Of a stretch of DNA of 64,000 bases, positions 50,461-61,900 are shown piece by piece. Location: contig NC_045144.1 of assembly GCF_008831285.2 (NCBI RefSeq), positions 186,001 to 250,000 on the forward strand. The letters run 5' to 3'. Both the position numbers and the translations under genes were made by a program. The number at the start of each line of letters is the position of its first letter. The stretch's first letter is position 1. The DNA comes from Nymphaea colorata (lineage: Eukaryota > Streptophyta > Magnoliopsida > Nymphaeales > Nymphaeaceae). The notes beneath the pieces are model-generated. The model had not been told where the DNA came from. It worked only from the letters and a program-made list of their open reading frames with translations, and made no database searches.

Positions 50461-50994
50461 TTATTTACATGGAAGATTCCGTGCCCAAAGTGGAGCAAGA
50501 CCCCTGTAGAAGCTGCAGTTACAAAGGCATTTAGCAATTAGAATCAAAGAGATGAACTCAAAGTCTGAAACCATCTTCAGATATACACAAATAACTTCGA
50601 GCAATGAACAAAGAAGCTCCTCCTTACCCTGGCAGGCCTTCAGCTGCATACAATTTTGGAAAGCCATCAACCAATCCTTTAGCATAGTTAGGTTGAGTTT
50701 ACACACGAATTTTGACTTCCTCAAAAGGACAGAGGGCAACATCTGCAATCACTTGAGCAGATGCACTGCTCAAAAATTAAATCCAAGTTCTCCGCCTCCC
50801 AGCGACATTTAGCCCAAATGCATCAGCATACGTCTTCTTGAAGTATTCATAAAGGCCAAACTTACAACCTCCTTGTGCAAGGCACCATATCCATATAACT
50901 TCCCAGCCCAACCTCTCCAAAGTCCTAGAACCCCTTGCTCCTTCCATAATACACTAAAATCAGAAAAAATGCTATTGTATTTTGCTGGATTCAC
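50461..50994 (-). pseudogene. Mitochondrial phosphate carrier (PHT3/MPT type) pseudogene
   Basis: These carriers import phosphate across the inner mitochondrial membrane for ATP synthesis. The exon 50994-50628 follows the acceptor TCTTTGTAG. It reads VNPAKYNSIFSDFSVLWKEQ and GLWRGWAGKLYGYGA, then after a two-base frameshift AQGGCKFGLYEYFKKTYADA, a stop in a degenerate linker, SSASAQVIADVALCPFEEVK (carrier motif PxExxK), and a stop where Gln is expected before TQPNYAKGLVDGFPKLYAAEG. The donor is GTAAGGA. The next exon, 50512-50461, gives FYRGLAPLWARNLP and ends early. The first third (transit peptide, helices 1-2) and the last helices are missing. Three lesions make it a pseudogene. Confidence 0.85.
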
Positions 50995-51930
50995 CTACAA
51001 AGAAAAATATCACAAAATGAAACATGTTTCAAGCAAAATTCTCTTTCTTTGCTTTACGATTATTTTATGAGTTCGCATATTTTTTTTTTAAGCTGAACTG
51101 TTCTTCTGGGGGCCGTTTGATGGCTGGAAATATGGAAACGGAAAAAAAATTCCAGAAAAAAATTCCTGGAATTGAGGAATAAGAAATAAAATTCCATATT
51201 TTCAAAACCAGCTTGTGTTTGTTAAGTTGGAAATATTTTTCTGGAAAGAAATTTCTTCGTTTGATAGAAATGGTGGAAATGATGAGGAAACACAGGGAAA
51301 AGGGTAGTTAAGGCTCAAGATAAGCATCTACACATCGCATCAAATCTCTCTCTGTAAACAAGCTCAAGACACCTCCACATTTTTTTTCTGGAAACGAGTA
51401 TGGCAAAAGATTAAAACGAATATGGAAATCAAAAGCGTGCTGTTCAACATAAATAAAGCCCCAGGTTTTGTCTAATACCTCCAGTGGCATCAGCGCTGTG
51501 GCCTGTGGGGATCACTGTGTACAGAGAAGAGGGAACATAAGAAAAGGGGAAGAAGGGAAGAAAGAGCAAGAAAAGAAGAAGAAGAAGAAGAAGGAGAAGA
51601 GAACAGCATAATTTGTACACAACATATGCAACAGAGGAAGAAAGCAGAGAACATCATTTGTAGTGCAAAATTTGTGAAATCCAGGCATTCTCAAAGCCCA
51701 TCAATCCTGCACTTCCTCCACCATAAACCGATCACATCCAAATCAACAAACAAAATTCAGGCATTCTCAAAGAAACTAGATAAAAAAAAACTATGTTGAT
51801 CATAGAACACAAATAGCCGACCACCGAATCCAGAAAATCAAAAAATCCCCAATTTTCACCACAAACAGCCCGTTCGCAAAGAGAAACCCTAAAAATATCT
51901 ACCGAATCGACCTCACCACCGAATAAATTT
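50995..51930. other. Intergenic DNA with a possible small transposon remnant
   Basis: At about 51110-51300 GGGGGCCGTTTGATGGCTGG is followed by runs of GGAAAT/AAATTCC and a second TTCGTTTGATAGAAATGG. GGGCCGTTTGATGGCTGGAAAT resembles ends of small plant DNA elements, but I cannot place both termini. A GAA-rich tract lies at about 51573-51602. Confidence 0.4.
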
Positions 51931-52296
51931 TTAGAGAAAAGAAAAAAACAAAAAAACTTTTTTCTCAACCGTCCTCCTCGGCAGAGGAAGAGGAAAACGA
52001 TCGACGCAAAGAAGAGAACTACAGGAGAAGGAGACAGAGGCGAAACATGAACGAAATACCTTGCTTGGATGCCCTAGCCTCCGAAAAAGGGAGGTGATTT
52101 TCTCTACTTGCTCTTCATCATCTTCTTCGTCTCCACATTCGTCATTGCTTTCCTCCAGATGAAGTGGCTGTCTGATTAGCCCCTTTATTCTTCTTATTTG
52201 TTTCCCATTTTTGGACACTCCCTGTCCCTGGTCTACCATCCATCCCTTCGGCATAGATGTCCTCCGGTGAGAAGCGTGTCCTGGCCATGACCACAG
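51931..52296 (-). other. Possible first exon of an unidentified gene
   Basis: Two overlapping minus-strand frames look more protein-like than chance. One starts MARTRFSPEDIYAEGMDGRP (from about 52286). The other includes an acidic run, ESNDECGDEEDDEEQVEKIT, then SLFRRLGHPSKV, followed by a donor-like GTATTTCG near 52058. The shift between them suggests a frameshifted exon. No family recognised. Confidence 0.25.
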
Positions 52297-52386
52297 AGGG
52301 CGAGAGGATTTCGTGCGCAGGCAGGAGGGAGGCGACCAAGGAAGGCAGCAGCGGCAGGAGGGAGCGATTAGCGTGCCCTAACGGTC

Positions 52387-52576
52387 AAAAAAAAATTCCA
52401 GAAAGTTTCCACCTCTCGCGGTGGAAACATTTTTTCTGAAAAAAATTTCAAAATATTTCCGGTTTATCAAACGCGGAATTTTTTTTTTGTTACTGTTAAA
52501 ACCGAAATCGGAAATTTTTTTCCCAAAAAATGTTTCAACGCGAGAGGTGAAAACATATTTCTGGAAATTTTTTTTT
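52387..52576. mobile_element. Foldback (MITE-like) element
   Basis: The left arm (52387-52449) runs from poly-A/TTCCAGAAA through CACCTCTCGCG to AAAAAAATTTC. The right arm (52511-52576) is its imperfect reverse complement (GAAATTTTTTTCCC...CGCGAGAGGTG...CTGGAAATTTTTT). About 60 unpaired bases lie between. It has no coding capacity, and target duplications cannot be told apart within the A/T runs. Confidence 0.6.
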
Positions 52577-52671
52577 GCCCGTTTTGGGAATACTTTGGGA
52601 ATACTTTGTGCAAAGCCATATTGCAATTTTGCATTTCAATCGCAACTTTGAAAAGCATTAGTGCCAAAGGT

Positions 52672-53416
52672 GGATTGCAGAGCGCCCTCCATGGTGTTTC
52701 CGGATACAATAACTGCACACACTATAGCCCCGAAAGATGAACCAGCTAACAGAGTGTTCTCCTGCAGCCATAACCCTAGTTGAGACAAGATCGGATTATG
52801 GAGGGGGAAGAAAAAAAAAGAAAGAAAGAAGTTCATTATTTAATCGAAGCAAGCACTTCCGAGAACTTATGCAGAATTTCTTCGCAACAAATCATCCGAC
52901 CAAGAAATCCGTCAGCACTCAATTTGTCAAAGACCCGAAAGAAATTCAGACCTACGAGGCTACGAAGATAAAACTAGGCGGAATTCCCATTTACAATGGG
53001 TGCTTTTCCTTGAAAACGGCTAAAATTTTGATGTTCTCACCAAAGTATCAAATTGCTAGGCAATCAGAAAAGCACACGGTTGGGTCTAAGCATGAGTCAG
53101 AACACAGAGAATCACGGCATCAAGATCACAGATATAATCCAATTGCAGTTGCACACGACAAAAGCAACACAGATCGATAAACTCTTTCCCTCTTCATTAC
53201 CCGAATGTACCCCTTCTCCAGGAGAATCTGCGCGACGCCGAGATGGTGAGGAAACGAAAGCCCCGCAGCGGAGAAGCTGAAGCCGGGGCTCGTAATCTTT
53301 TACCGCTCCCTCTCCGCTTCGACGTCCTTCTCCCTTTGCTCCCAGAAGACGACGGACTCCGCCTCACCGACGATCATGGCAGCCACACCAACTCGATCGC
53401 CCTCCTCGGAACTCAC
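52672..53416 (-). pseudogene. Patatin-like phospholipase, first two exons, disrupted
   Basis: Patatin-like proteins are acyl hydrolases with a Ser-Asp dyad. Exon 1 on the minus strand from 53416 reads VVFWEQREKDVEAERER, then a stop (TAA) at about 53305, then KITSPGFSFSAAGLSFPHHL and GVAQILLEKGYIR, ending at a GTAATG donor near 53207. Exon 2 (about 52770-52672, after a CTGCAG acceptor) reads ENTLLAGSSFGAIVCAVIV, with the GxSxG nucleophile motif (GSSFG), then SGNTMEGALQST. The Asp-containing later exons are absent, and the foldback element lies just beyond. The 5' side of exon 1 is interrupted by the GAGCTCGAG element at 53417. The in-frame stop and both truncations indicate a pseudogene. Confidence 0.75.
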
Positions 53417-54543
53417 CAGGGGTGCACAACAAGTCGAGTTACTCGAACTCGACTCGTTTAACTCGACTCATCGAGTTCGAGTTCGAGTTGCACGAACTCG
53501 ACTCGTATAAACTTGACTCGACTCGTACAAATCGGTTCATGAAACCAGTTCACCGGTTTAAGGTTAAAAGTAAAAACGAAACGTCGAAAACCTTTCTCTC
53601 TATTCTCAATTTCTCCTCTTCCATCGACCGCAAAATGTCTTCCCTCTTCCGTTTCTGTCGACCATGACCATGTCTTCCCTCTTTCGTCGACCACGACCGT
53701 CGACCACCAGACCAGACGAGGTCACGAGAGAAGCGCCCTTGTGATTCGACCATGTTCCATCTAGAAGGGGAAGGCCGATGGGATGAAGCCACGAAGCGCA
53801 GCAGCGGAGCAGCCGGCAGGGCGGCGGGTGGTAGGTTTTCTTCTTCTTCTTCTTCTTGAATCGGTTCTTCTTCTGTTGGGTTTTCATTTTTTTCCCCCTT
53901 CTTCAAGCGCCTGGGTCTCGCTTGCGTGGTCGGTGATTTTCCCCCTTCTTCAAGCGCCTGGGTCTCCTTTGCGTGGTCAATGATTTCCCCCTTCTTCAAG
54001 CACCTGGGTCTCGTTTGCATAGTCAGTGACGCGTGACCTTTGTCCCGGACTCCCCGGTTAGGGTTTATCTTCTCCCTCGTTTTTTTTTTTTGGTTTGTTG
54101 CTTTGAATCTTGTGGTGTTTTCTATTTTGTTGTTATTGATAGTAAATTTGTTCTTTTCGTTTTCGTGTGTTGTTTTTACATGTAATGTGGACTGATTACA
54201 TCTCTGTTTTTACATGTAATGTTGTTTTTGGTGTTTTCATCTCTGTTTTTCATCTTTGTTTTGCTGTTATTGTCGTGTGATTTTCATCTCTGTTTTGTTG
54301 TTACTCTGTTTTGCTGTTACGCGAGTCGAGCTCGAGCTAAACGAGCTAAAGTTAAATGAGCTTAAATGGTAAACAAGTTGTCGAGCTAAAGTTGTCGAGC
54401 TAAATCAGGTTAATCGAGTCGAGCTCGAGCTCGAGCTTGCTGTAAGAAGCTCGACTCGAGCACGAGTTCGAGCTCGAGTAATTTTAGTCGAGTCGAGCTC
54501 GAGCTGGCCAAGCTCGGCTCGAACTCGCTCATGAACAGCCCTA
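53417..54543. mobile_element. Non-autonomous hAT-like element with GAGCTCGAG-rich ends
   Basis: The left end is CAGGGGTGCACAAC followed by ACTCGAACTCGACTCG repeats. The right end, read inward, is TAGGGCTGTTCATGAGCGAG followed by repeats of GAGCTCGAGC-type words. Inverted ends carrying SAGGGSTG and self-complementary GAGTCGAGCTCGAG arms are a familiar pattern of non-autonomous plant elements. No transposase is visible. The 8-bp flanks (GAACTCAC and AGTAGCGA) do not match, so the exact ends or a target duplication are not confirmed. It interrupts exon 1 of the patatin-like relic. Confidence 0.55.
53889..54030. repeat. 47-bp minisatellite inside the hAT-like element
   Basis: Three tandem units begin with CCCCCTTCTTCAAGC at 53894, 53941 and 53987, each followed by CCTGGGTCTC and GCGTGGTC-like sequence. 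It is preceded by a (TTC)n run near 53837-53858. Confidence 0.8.
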
Positions 54544-55104
54544 AGTAGCGACGACGAACGACCGACTGGGCAACCTAGTCACGTGCCTTCTCCTGCACCG
54601 TGGCGAATAATCTGATGGCTTCTTGGTAGTCGGCAGAAGGAGAGAGTGTTGGCGAAAGGCGCCTTGGAAGCTTCGAGTTGAAGAAATCTCGTCGCTTGGC
54701 CACATTCTCCTTCTGATTTGTGTTCTTTATTTTATCATTGTGGAGGAGCGGCGTGTGTAATGTGTATTGTAGAGATCCAGGGTAAAACTTGAACGAGGAG
54801 GAAATGGCTCCAGTTATATGGACCCTGAACGAAGTTTACGTCCATAAAATTGGTGTTAATTTCATAAATGGGTCATACATTTTTGAAAATGTTGTGAACG
54901 CTTACTTTTTTTTGTTCTAAAATCAACGTAACTTTTATACATCATGAAGATATTGGGATGGACAACTTGCCATTGCTATGTCTCGCTCTCCTCCAGTGTA
55001 GGCACATTATTGCCCATACCAGCTTCTTAAAAGTTTTTTATTTTTAAATAGAAATATTAAATATTTATTCTTAGATATATATAAGTGATCTACAAGATTT
55101 AAGT

Positions 55105-55135
<31 letters not shown>

Positions 55136-56539
55136 GTATATACAGTATATTTGTGAACGCCGATCGATTTGTCGGTGGAAGAAAACGGAAGAAAAATAAA
55201 GAAGAAAAATGAAAGGAGGTAAGAAAGTCCGATGGAGGGAGAGAAAAAGTGTTTGCTCTGTGTTAAGCGTCTCCATAAGCTGATTATTAGACCGTTTCAC
55301 ATGACACATTGTAACAAAGGTGAAAGTGAGTTGTTATACCACTTCGCATAACACATTGTGACATAGGTAAAAAATGATGACATGTGAACAACACTTTCGA
55401 TGATATTTTGAAGTTCAAACCATTGTTACATATAATTGCGAAATTTTAAAAAATAAAAAGAAAAATGTGCAAAATTTGTTTTGTTACTGAAAATATATTT
55501 GTGGGGTTGTTATTGCATTTTGTTCATGTTTTCTTGTTTTCTCCTTTTTTACTTGCATGTCATCATGAATTCAAATTTGAAATTAGAAAAGGTCTTTTAT
55601 CATCATTTTGATCATCGTCAAAACATTATTTGGATCATTTTATCTTGTTTTAGTGTTTTTTTATTAATTTTTATCATTTATTTTACTTTTACCAAATTTC
55701 AATTTTTATTTTTCCAAATAAAAATAAATTCTACGAAAGATATCATAAACAACTCCTTAGCACTTGGTGCCCACCATCACACACCAATCTGTAATTTGTA
55801 AACCAAATTCCATCGCGGTCTTGAAAACCACCCTAATTCCATCGGCCCAAGCCACAATACATATTTTGCATGTAGATGAAACCTCTTTTCAATAATATGT
55901 CACTAATATGCGATACAGCTAGCCGCCATACTTTCAAAGCACTAGAAACATGGTTTACATATAAACAAAAAAATATGCAAAATTATCAGTTGTGTTTTAT
56001 AAACAATACATATATTTCACTATAATATCCTAAGACGTATGTTCTACTGCCTCAAGGCTTACTCCCGCCTCATTGCTTTTAACAATATTGAACTAAGTTT
56101 TTCCTTGTTGCACACATTAAAATTGTCTCACACACACACACCTGCTTATGAAGATATGCACGTGATGTCGCACTGCACCCATATAATGCATTTCTCCTTC
56201 ATTGTCCGAAGATTGAACCAAATTTAATGGTGCCATGCACTTTATAGGGATTAGTGTTATTGGTGCTTTAAATATGCTATATATTCCTTCTCGACTGGAT
56301 AGATGTTTCTCGATGAACTTCGATGACACGACCAGTGCACCACGGAAAGCGAATTTGATCCCATAGCGCATCGCCTTGTTTTCTACAGGCAAGCACTCAC
56401 AAGCAAGTGGTTGTTATAAATGTACCTTAAGCTACGGTTTTCAGTGACACTATATATATATATATAAGATTTTGAGCAGTCCAAATGCAATGATATGACT
56501 GGATTGTGAGGCTTGCTTAGACTTGGTGGAATCCCCCTA
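54544..56539. other. Unassigned AT-rich DNA
   Basis: 54544-54730 may hold the 5' part of the interrupted patatin exon (a minus-strand Ser/Arg-rich frame), but I cannot confirm it. (TA)n runs lie at about 55107-55131 and 56451-56466. A short CA repeat is at about 56129-56141. Nothing else is recognised. Confidence 0.5.
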
Positions 56540-57660
56540 CTTACATGAAACTATGATTCAAGTCATTCAATTGATCCCTTTAAGTTAACCTAATGTGTTT
56601 CACTATTTATTACTTCTATAAAGAACGATTTAAATGATTGAAATCACCAGTTCATATAGTTAAAAATGGAATCTACGCATTAGTTTCATCCCTAGTACTT
56701 AATCGAAAGAATTCAACTTGTCGTTATATCTATAGTACGTGCGATTGAAATCAGTTGTTTGTATAAACATGAGTCGAATTTAAGCGATTCATTTGATCAC
56801 ACATATTTAATTGAATGTTTTTAACTTGTTAGTACATCCATTTTGAATGATTTATTTGATCGAAATCACAAGTTTGTATGAGAATAAATAAGATTCAAGT
56901 CATTAATTTGCTCCCCTATATCTAATCTAATGTGGAACTTGAACCTGCTTTTGTTGGACCATTTGTCCTCTCCACAGATGCTTCAAATGATACATGGGCG
57001 GCAGTTCTCCTAAAGAAAGATGGCAACAGTGAAAAGGTCTGGCTCTGATACCACGGAGTGGGAGTGGAAAGTGGGAAACACACTGGAACTTTGGATTAAC
57101 AGGAAGAGGAGCCACGGTTGCACAATACCATTGAAGGATTGCCAAAGGATAATGAAACCCAATGTTGCAAAGGCGAACACTCACTCAAGACTTGGCGTGA
57201 AATCAGTTGTTCGTATAAACACGAGTCGGATTTAAACGATTCATTTGATCACACATATTTAATTGAATGTTTTTAACTTGTTAGTACATCCATTTTGAAT
57301 TATTTATTTGATCGAAATCACAAGTTTGTATGAGAATGAATAAGATTCAAGTCGTTAATTTGCTCCCCTATATTTAATCTAATGTGTTTCACTTGTTGTT
57401 ACATGTGTAACAAACGATTTAAATGATTGAAATCAAAAGTTCATATAGATACAACTGGGATCTATGCTTTTGTTTGACCTATTTTACTTAATTCAATGAG
57501 TTCTCGTATTGAAACGAACAAAAAGTTCTGCTCATTGGACTAACTAGAAGCATCAAATTAATGTATACATCAGATTTGTGTCCATATGAATTGGTGATTT
57601 CAATCATTTAAATCATTACTTATACATGTAATAACAAGTGAAACACATTAGATTTACTAT
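56540..57660 (-). repeat. Satellite outlier, mostly inverted orientation
   Basis: Diverged units of the 58960-64000 satellite in reverse orientation (GATTGAAATCAC(A/C)AG(T)TCATATAG, AATTGAATGTTTTTAACTTG), with a forward piece at about 57590-57665. It is interrupted by the 264-bp segment at 56935-57198, which lies between 188-bp direct repeats (56747-56934 and 57199-57386). Confidence 0.8.
56935..57198 (+). mobile_element. Reverse-transcribing element fragment inserted in the satellite
   Basis: The plus strand at about 56962-57042 reads PFVLSTDASNDTWAAVLLKK, then DGNSEKVW, an RNase H segment with the TDAS catalytic motif. It is of the type found in Ty3 elements and endogenous pararetroviruses rather than Copia. 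Immediately after, TGGTATCAGAGCCAGA is on the minus strand (57038-57053), a tRNA-Met primer-binding core in the opposite orientation. The two signals pointing in opposite directions show that this is a composite or rearranged scrap. It is far too short to assign to a virus or an LTR family. Confidence 0.55.
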
Positions 57661-58959
57661 AAAAGAGCAAATGAACCACTTGAATTTTGTTCAAATTAAA
57701 ATTCAGTTTTTGCAAGAATACCCTTTGACTTTGACTTCAAACAATCTCTCTCTTGAGTGTGTTCGGTTTGACTTGAGCTCATTGGGGTTTTGACCTAGTG
57801 GTCTAATTTTAAATTATACTGAGTTATAGATTTTTCCATCTATAAATTCAATAATCAAACTTAACTTACACAGATTTAAAAGCCATTGTGTTAAATTAAA
57901 TTGGAAAGGACTTTTTTGTCCAAAATTTGATTGAAAATGGATCAAAACCCTCGAATCTATATTGTTCAATTGCATACTTGGCTCAAACAATTTATGAGTT
58001 CAATTACATAATTGATTTGTATAAAACCCTAATTTAGAATTTTATTGATTGAATTGGACTGAGAATGGCAATTTTGTTCCAAAATTGAATTGACTGTATG
58101 GTTTGACCATGATCGACATCCCATTTATGTTTTAACTTCCACAAATTTGACAAGTCTACATTTGATACTCAAAAACATTTAATTATGTTTTAACTATGTT
58201 AAATTTTGAAATGAGCTTCAACTGAGCCTAGTCAATTGTTGGTTCAGTCAAGGATTAATTATGTCCTGTAACTGGATTGGTCAATGGGTACAAACCTGGC
58301 CTGTTTGACTGGGTTCATGTTTGACACAAACTAGTAGATGGGGCGCCACATCACAGTGAGCCTAGTTCAAACCCACTTGAAATTAAGTGGGTTTGAGACA
58401 TGCTCATTATGACGTGTAAATGAGGTCAATGCATGTTGGGCTCTTTAAAGCATGTCTGCTCTTGATTATTCAAATCTTCCCATTTTTCATGTTAGTTTTG
58501 CTTTCTTATTTTTTTAGATTTTTCAATTATTTTAATCTCTTAGATCAAAAGGAACACTTTTTAATTGATTTTAATGAAAGTAGGGGTTCCCCCCCCCCCC
58601 CCCCCGGCCTTGGGTGGGCCCTTGCCATGTAGGCCAGCTAGGGCCTACATGGGAGTTCCACCTGGTGTTCTAGGTCCAGACCATAAATTTGAATTTCAAT
58701 TTCAAATGACAATTGTCATTGGTTTTGAGTTAGAACCTTCATTTTCATAGTTTATGCACCTTAAGGTCTAAGGCTCACTGCTCATGATTTTTCAATAGAA
58801 TGATGCACATTTGCAAAGCCGTTTGCAACTTCAGTCAATGGTATATAGGTGAAAGGAGAATTCGGTTTTGGGTGGACAAGAACACCCCCCCCCCCTCCCC
58901 CCATTTCTCTCACCTAAAGAAAGATCCATGTTTGATTACTCTGCCCAACTATCATTGAA
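57661..58959. other. Unassigned AT-rich DNA with poly-C runs
   Basis: No coding content recognised. Poly-C runs lie at about 58589-58605 and 58884-58902. A small palindrome, GTAGGCCAGCTAGGGCCTAC, is at about 58630-58650. Confidence 0.6.
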
Positions 58960-61900
58960 GGATGTTTATTGAACCACTAAGTCATTCCATACATATGTAA
59001 CAACAAGTTAAGCATATTCAATTAAATATAAGTGGTCAAATGAATCACTTAATCTCTCAATTAAATATAAGTGATCAAATATATGTAAACAAGTGAAAAA
59101 CATTAGATTAACTATAATGGATCAAATGAATTACTTGAATCTCATTCATTTTCATACAAACTTGTGATTTCAATTCACCAAGTCTATCAATATGGATGTG
59201 ACAACAAAGTAAGCACACTCAATTAAGCATGCGTGATCATATGAATCACTTAAATCTCACTCATATTGATACAAACTTGTAATTTTAATCTCTTAGATCG
59301 TTCAATATAGATGTAACAGCAAGTTCAACTCGTTGGACAAATTACAACGGATCGAAGTAATGCATTGATCTCATTTATATCCATATAAACTTGTGATTTT
59401 AATCATTTAAATTATTCACTATAGGCGTAATAACAAATGAAACACATTAGATAACTACAAGAGATCAAATGAATAAATTGGATCTCATTCATTTTCATAC
59501 GAACTTGTGATTTCAATCCCTAAATCATTCGATATGAATGTGATAACAAGTTAAACACACTTAATTAATTATGCATGATCAAATGAATCACTTAAATCTT
59601 ACTTGCATTGATACGAACTTGTGATTTAAATCCTTTAAATCGTTCACTATAAATGCGACAAGTTCAACTCATTGAACTAACTACAAGGGACAAAAGTAAT
59701 GCATTGATCTCATTTGTCTCCATACAAACTTGTGATTTCGATCAATGAAATCCTTCATTATAGAAGTAATAACAAGCGAAACACATTAGGTTAACTATAT
59801 GGCAAAAGATGAATCACTCGAATCTCATTCATTTTTTTACAAAGTTGTGATTTCAATGCACTAATTCATTCAATATGGATATAACAACAAGTTAGGCACA
59901 TTCAATTAAGTATCCGTAATCAAATGAATAACTTAAACACCACTCACTATAGATGTAACTATAAACTAATGTGTAGATCTCATTTATATCCATATAAACT
60001 TTTGATTTTAATCATCTAAATCATTCATTATAGATATCATAATAAGTGAAATACATTAGATAAACTATAACATATTAAATGAATTACTTGAATCTAATTT
60101 ATTTTCATACAAACTTATGCATTCAATCCACTAAATCATTCAATATGGATGTAACAACAAGTCAAGCACATTTAATTACAAATGTGTGATCAAATGAATC
60201 ACTTAAATAATTAATATTGGTACAAACTTGTGATTTCAATTCTTTAGTTCGTTCACTATAAATGTAACGTTAAGTTCAACTTATTGGACTAACAGTAAGG
60301 GATCAAAGTAATGCATAGATCTCATTTGTATCCATATAAACTTGTGATTTCAATAATTTAAAATCGTTCAATATAAATGTAATAACAATTGAAACACATT
60401 ATGTTAACTATAAGACACCAAATGAATCACTCGAATCTCATTCATTTTCATACAAACTTATGATTTCAATTTACTAAATCGATCAATATGGATGTAACAA
60501 CAATTTAAGTACATTCAATTAAGTATGTGTGATCATATGAATCACTTAAATCGCACTAGTATTGATACAAACTTGTGATTTCAATCTTTTAGATCGTTCA
60601 CTATAGATGTAACAACAAATTCAACTCATCGGACTAACTACACGTGTTCAATGTAATGCATAGATCTCATTTGTATACATATGAACTTGTGATTTCAATC
60701 ATTCATTATAGATATAATAACAAGTGAAATAAATTAGATTAATTAAAAGGGACCAATTGAATGACTTGACTCTCATTCATTTCCAAACGAATTTCTTATT
60801 CTAAACAACTAAGTCATTTCATACGTATGTAACAACAAGTTAAGCGCATTCAATTAAATATAAGTGATCAAATGAATCACTTAATCTCTCAATTAAATGT
60901 AAGTGATCAAATATATGTAATCACAAGTGAAAAACATTAGATTAACTATAATGGATCAAATGAATTACTGGAATCTCTTTCATTTTCACACAAACTTGTG
61001 ACTTCAATTCACCAAATCGACCAATATGGATGTAACAAGAAGTTAAGCACACTCAATTAAGCATGTGTGATCATATGAATCACTTAAATCCCACTCGTAT
61101 TGATACAAACTTGTAATTTCAATCTCTTAGATCATTCACTATAGATGTTACAACAAAGTTCAACTCATTGGATAAACTACAAAGGATCAAAGTAATGCAG
61201 AGATCCCATTTATATCCATATAAACTTGTGATTTTAATCATTTAAGTCATTCATTATACATATAATAACAAATGAAACACATTAAATTAAATATAAGAGA
61301 TCAAATGAATAAAATGAATCTCATTTATTTTCATACGAACTTGTGATTTCAATCTCTAAATCATTCAATATGGATGTGACAACAAGTTAAGCACATTTAA
61401 TTAATTATGCATGATGAAATGAATCACTTAAATCTTACTCGCATTGATACGAACTAGTGATTTCAATCCTTTACATCGTTCACTATAAATGTGACAAGTT
61501 CAACTCATTGGACTAACTACAAGAGACAAAAGTAATGCATTAATCACATTTGTCTCTATATGAACTTGTGATTTCGATCATTGAAATCTTTCATTATAGA
61601 TGTAATAATAAGCGAAACACATTAGGTTAACTATAGGGGAAAAGATGAATCACTCGAATCTCATTCAATTTCCTACAAAGCTGTGATTTCAATACACTAA
61701 TTCATTCAATATGGATGTAACAACAAGTTAGGTACATTCAATTAAGTATGCGTAATCAAATGAATAAGTTAACTTGTTGTTACATCTATAATGAATTATT
61801 TGAATGATTGAAATCACAAGTTCATATGGATACAAATGAGATTTATGCAGTACTTTGAACACATGTAGTTAGTCCGATGAGTTGAATTTGTTGTTACAAG

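Larger units (their letters stand above)
37299..50639 (+). repeat. Large duplicated block, copy B
   Basis: Matches 16548-29892 throughout, with small indels. The left edge is exactly the LTR terminus at 37298. The right edge of comparison is set by the gap in copy A. Copy B continues without a break into the rest of the phosphate-carrier relic. It keeps a 15-bp RadA exon segment lost from copy A and has a 37-bp segment near 38231 absent from A. Confidence 0.95.

Noticed and set aside
16548-50639. Reading the duplicated RadA and phosphofructokinase as two working gene pairs
   Set aside because: Both copies lack their 5' exons and share frameshifts and broken splice sites.
52737-53180. A 147-codon plus-strand frame
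   Set aside because: It runs antisense to the patatin-like exon 2 and its intron, and the amino-acid sequence has no family resemblance.
53550-54020. A 156-codon minus-strand frame with Glu-rich and KKG repeats
   Set aside because: It is made by the 47-bp minisatellite and the TTC run inside the hAT-like element, with no recognisable domain.
56935-57198. A complete endogenous virus in the satellite
   Set aside because: Only about 27 residues of RNase H and an oppositely oriented primer site are present. No other viral domain is found within the window.
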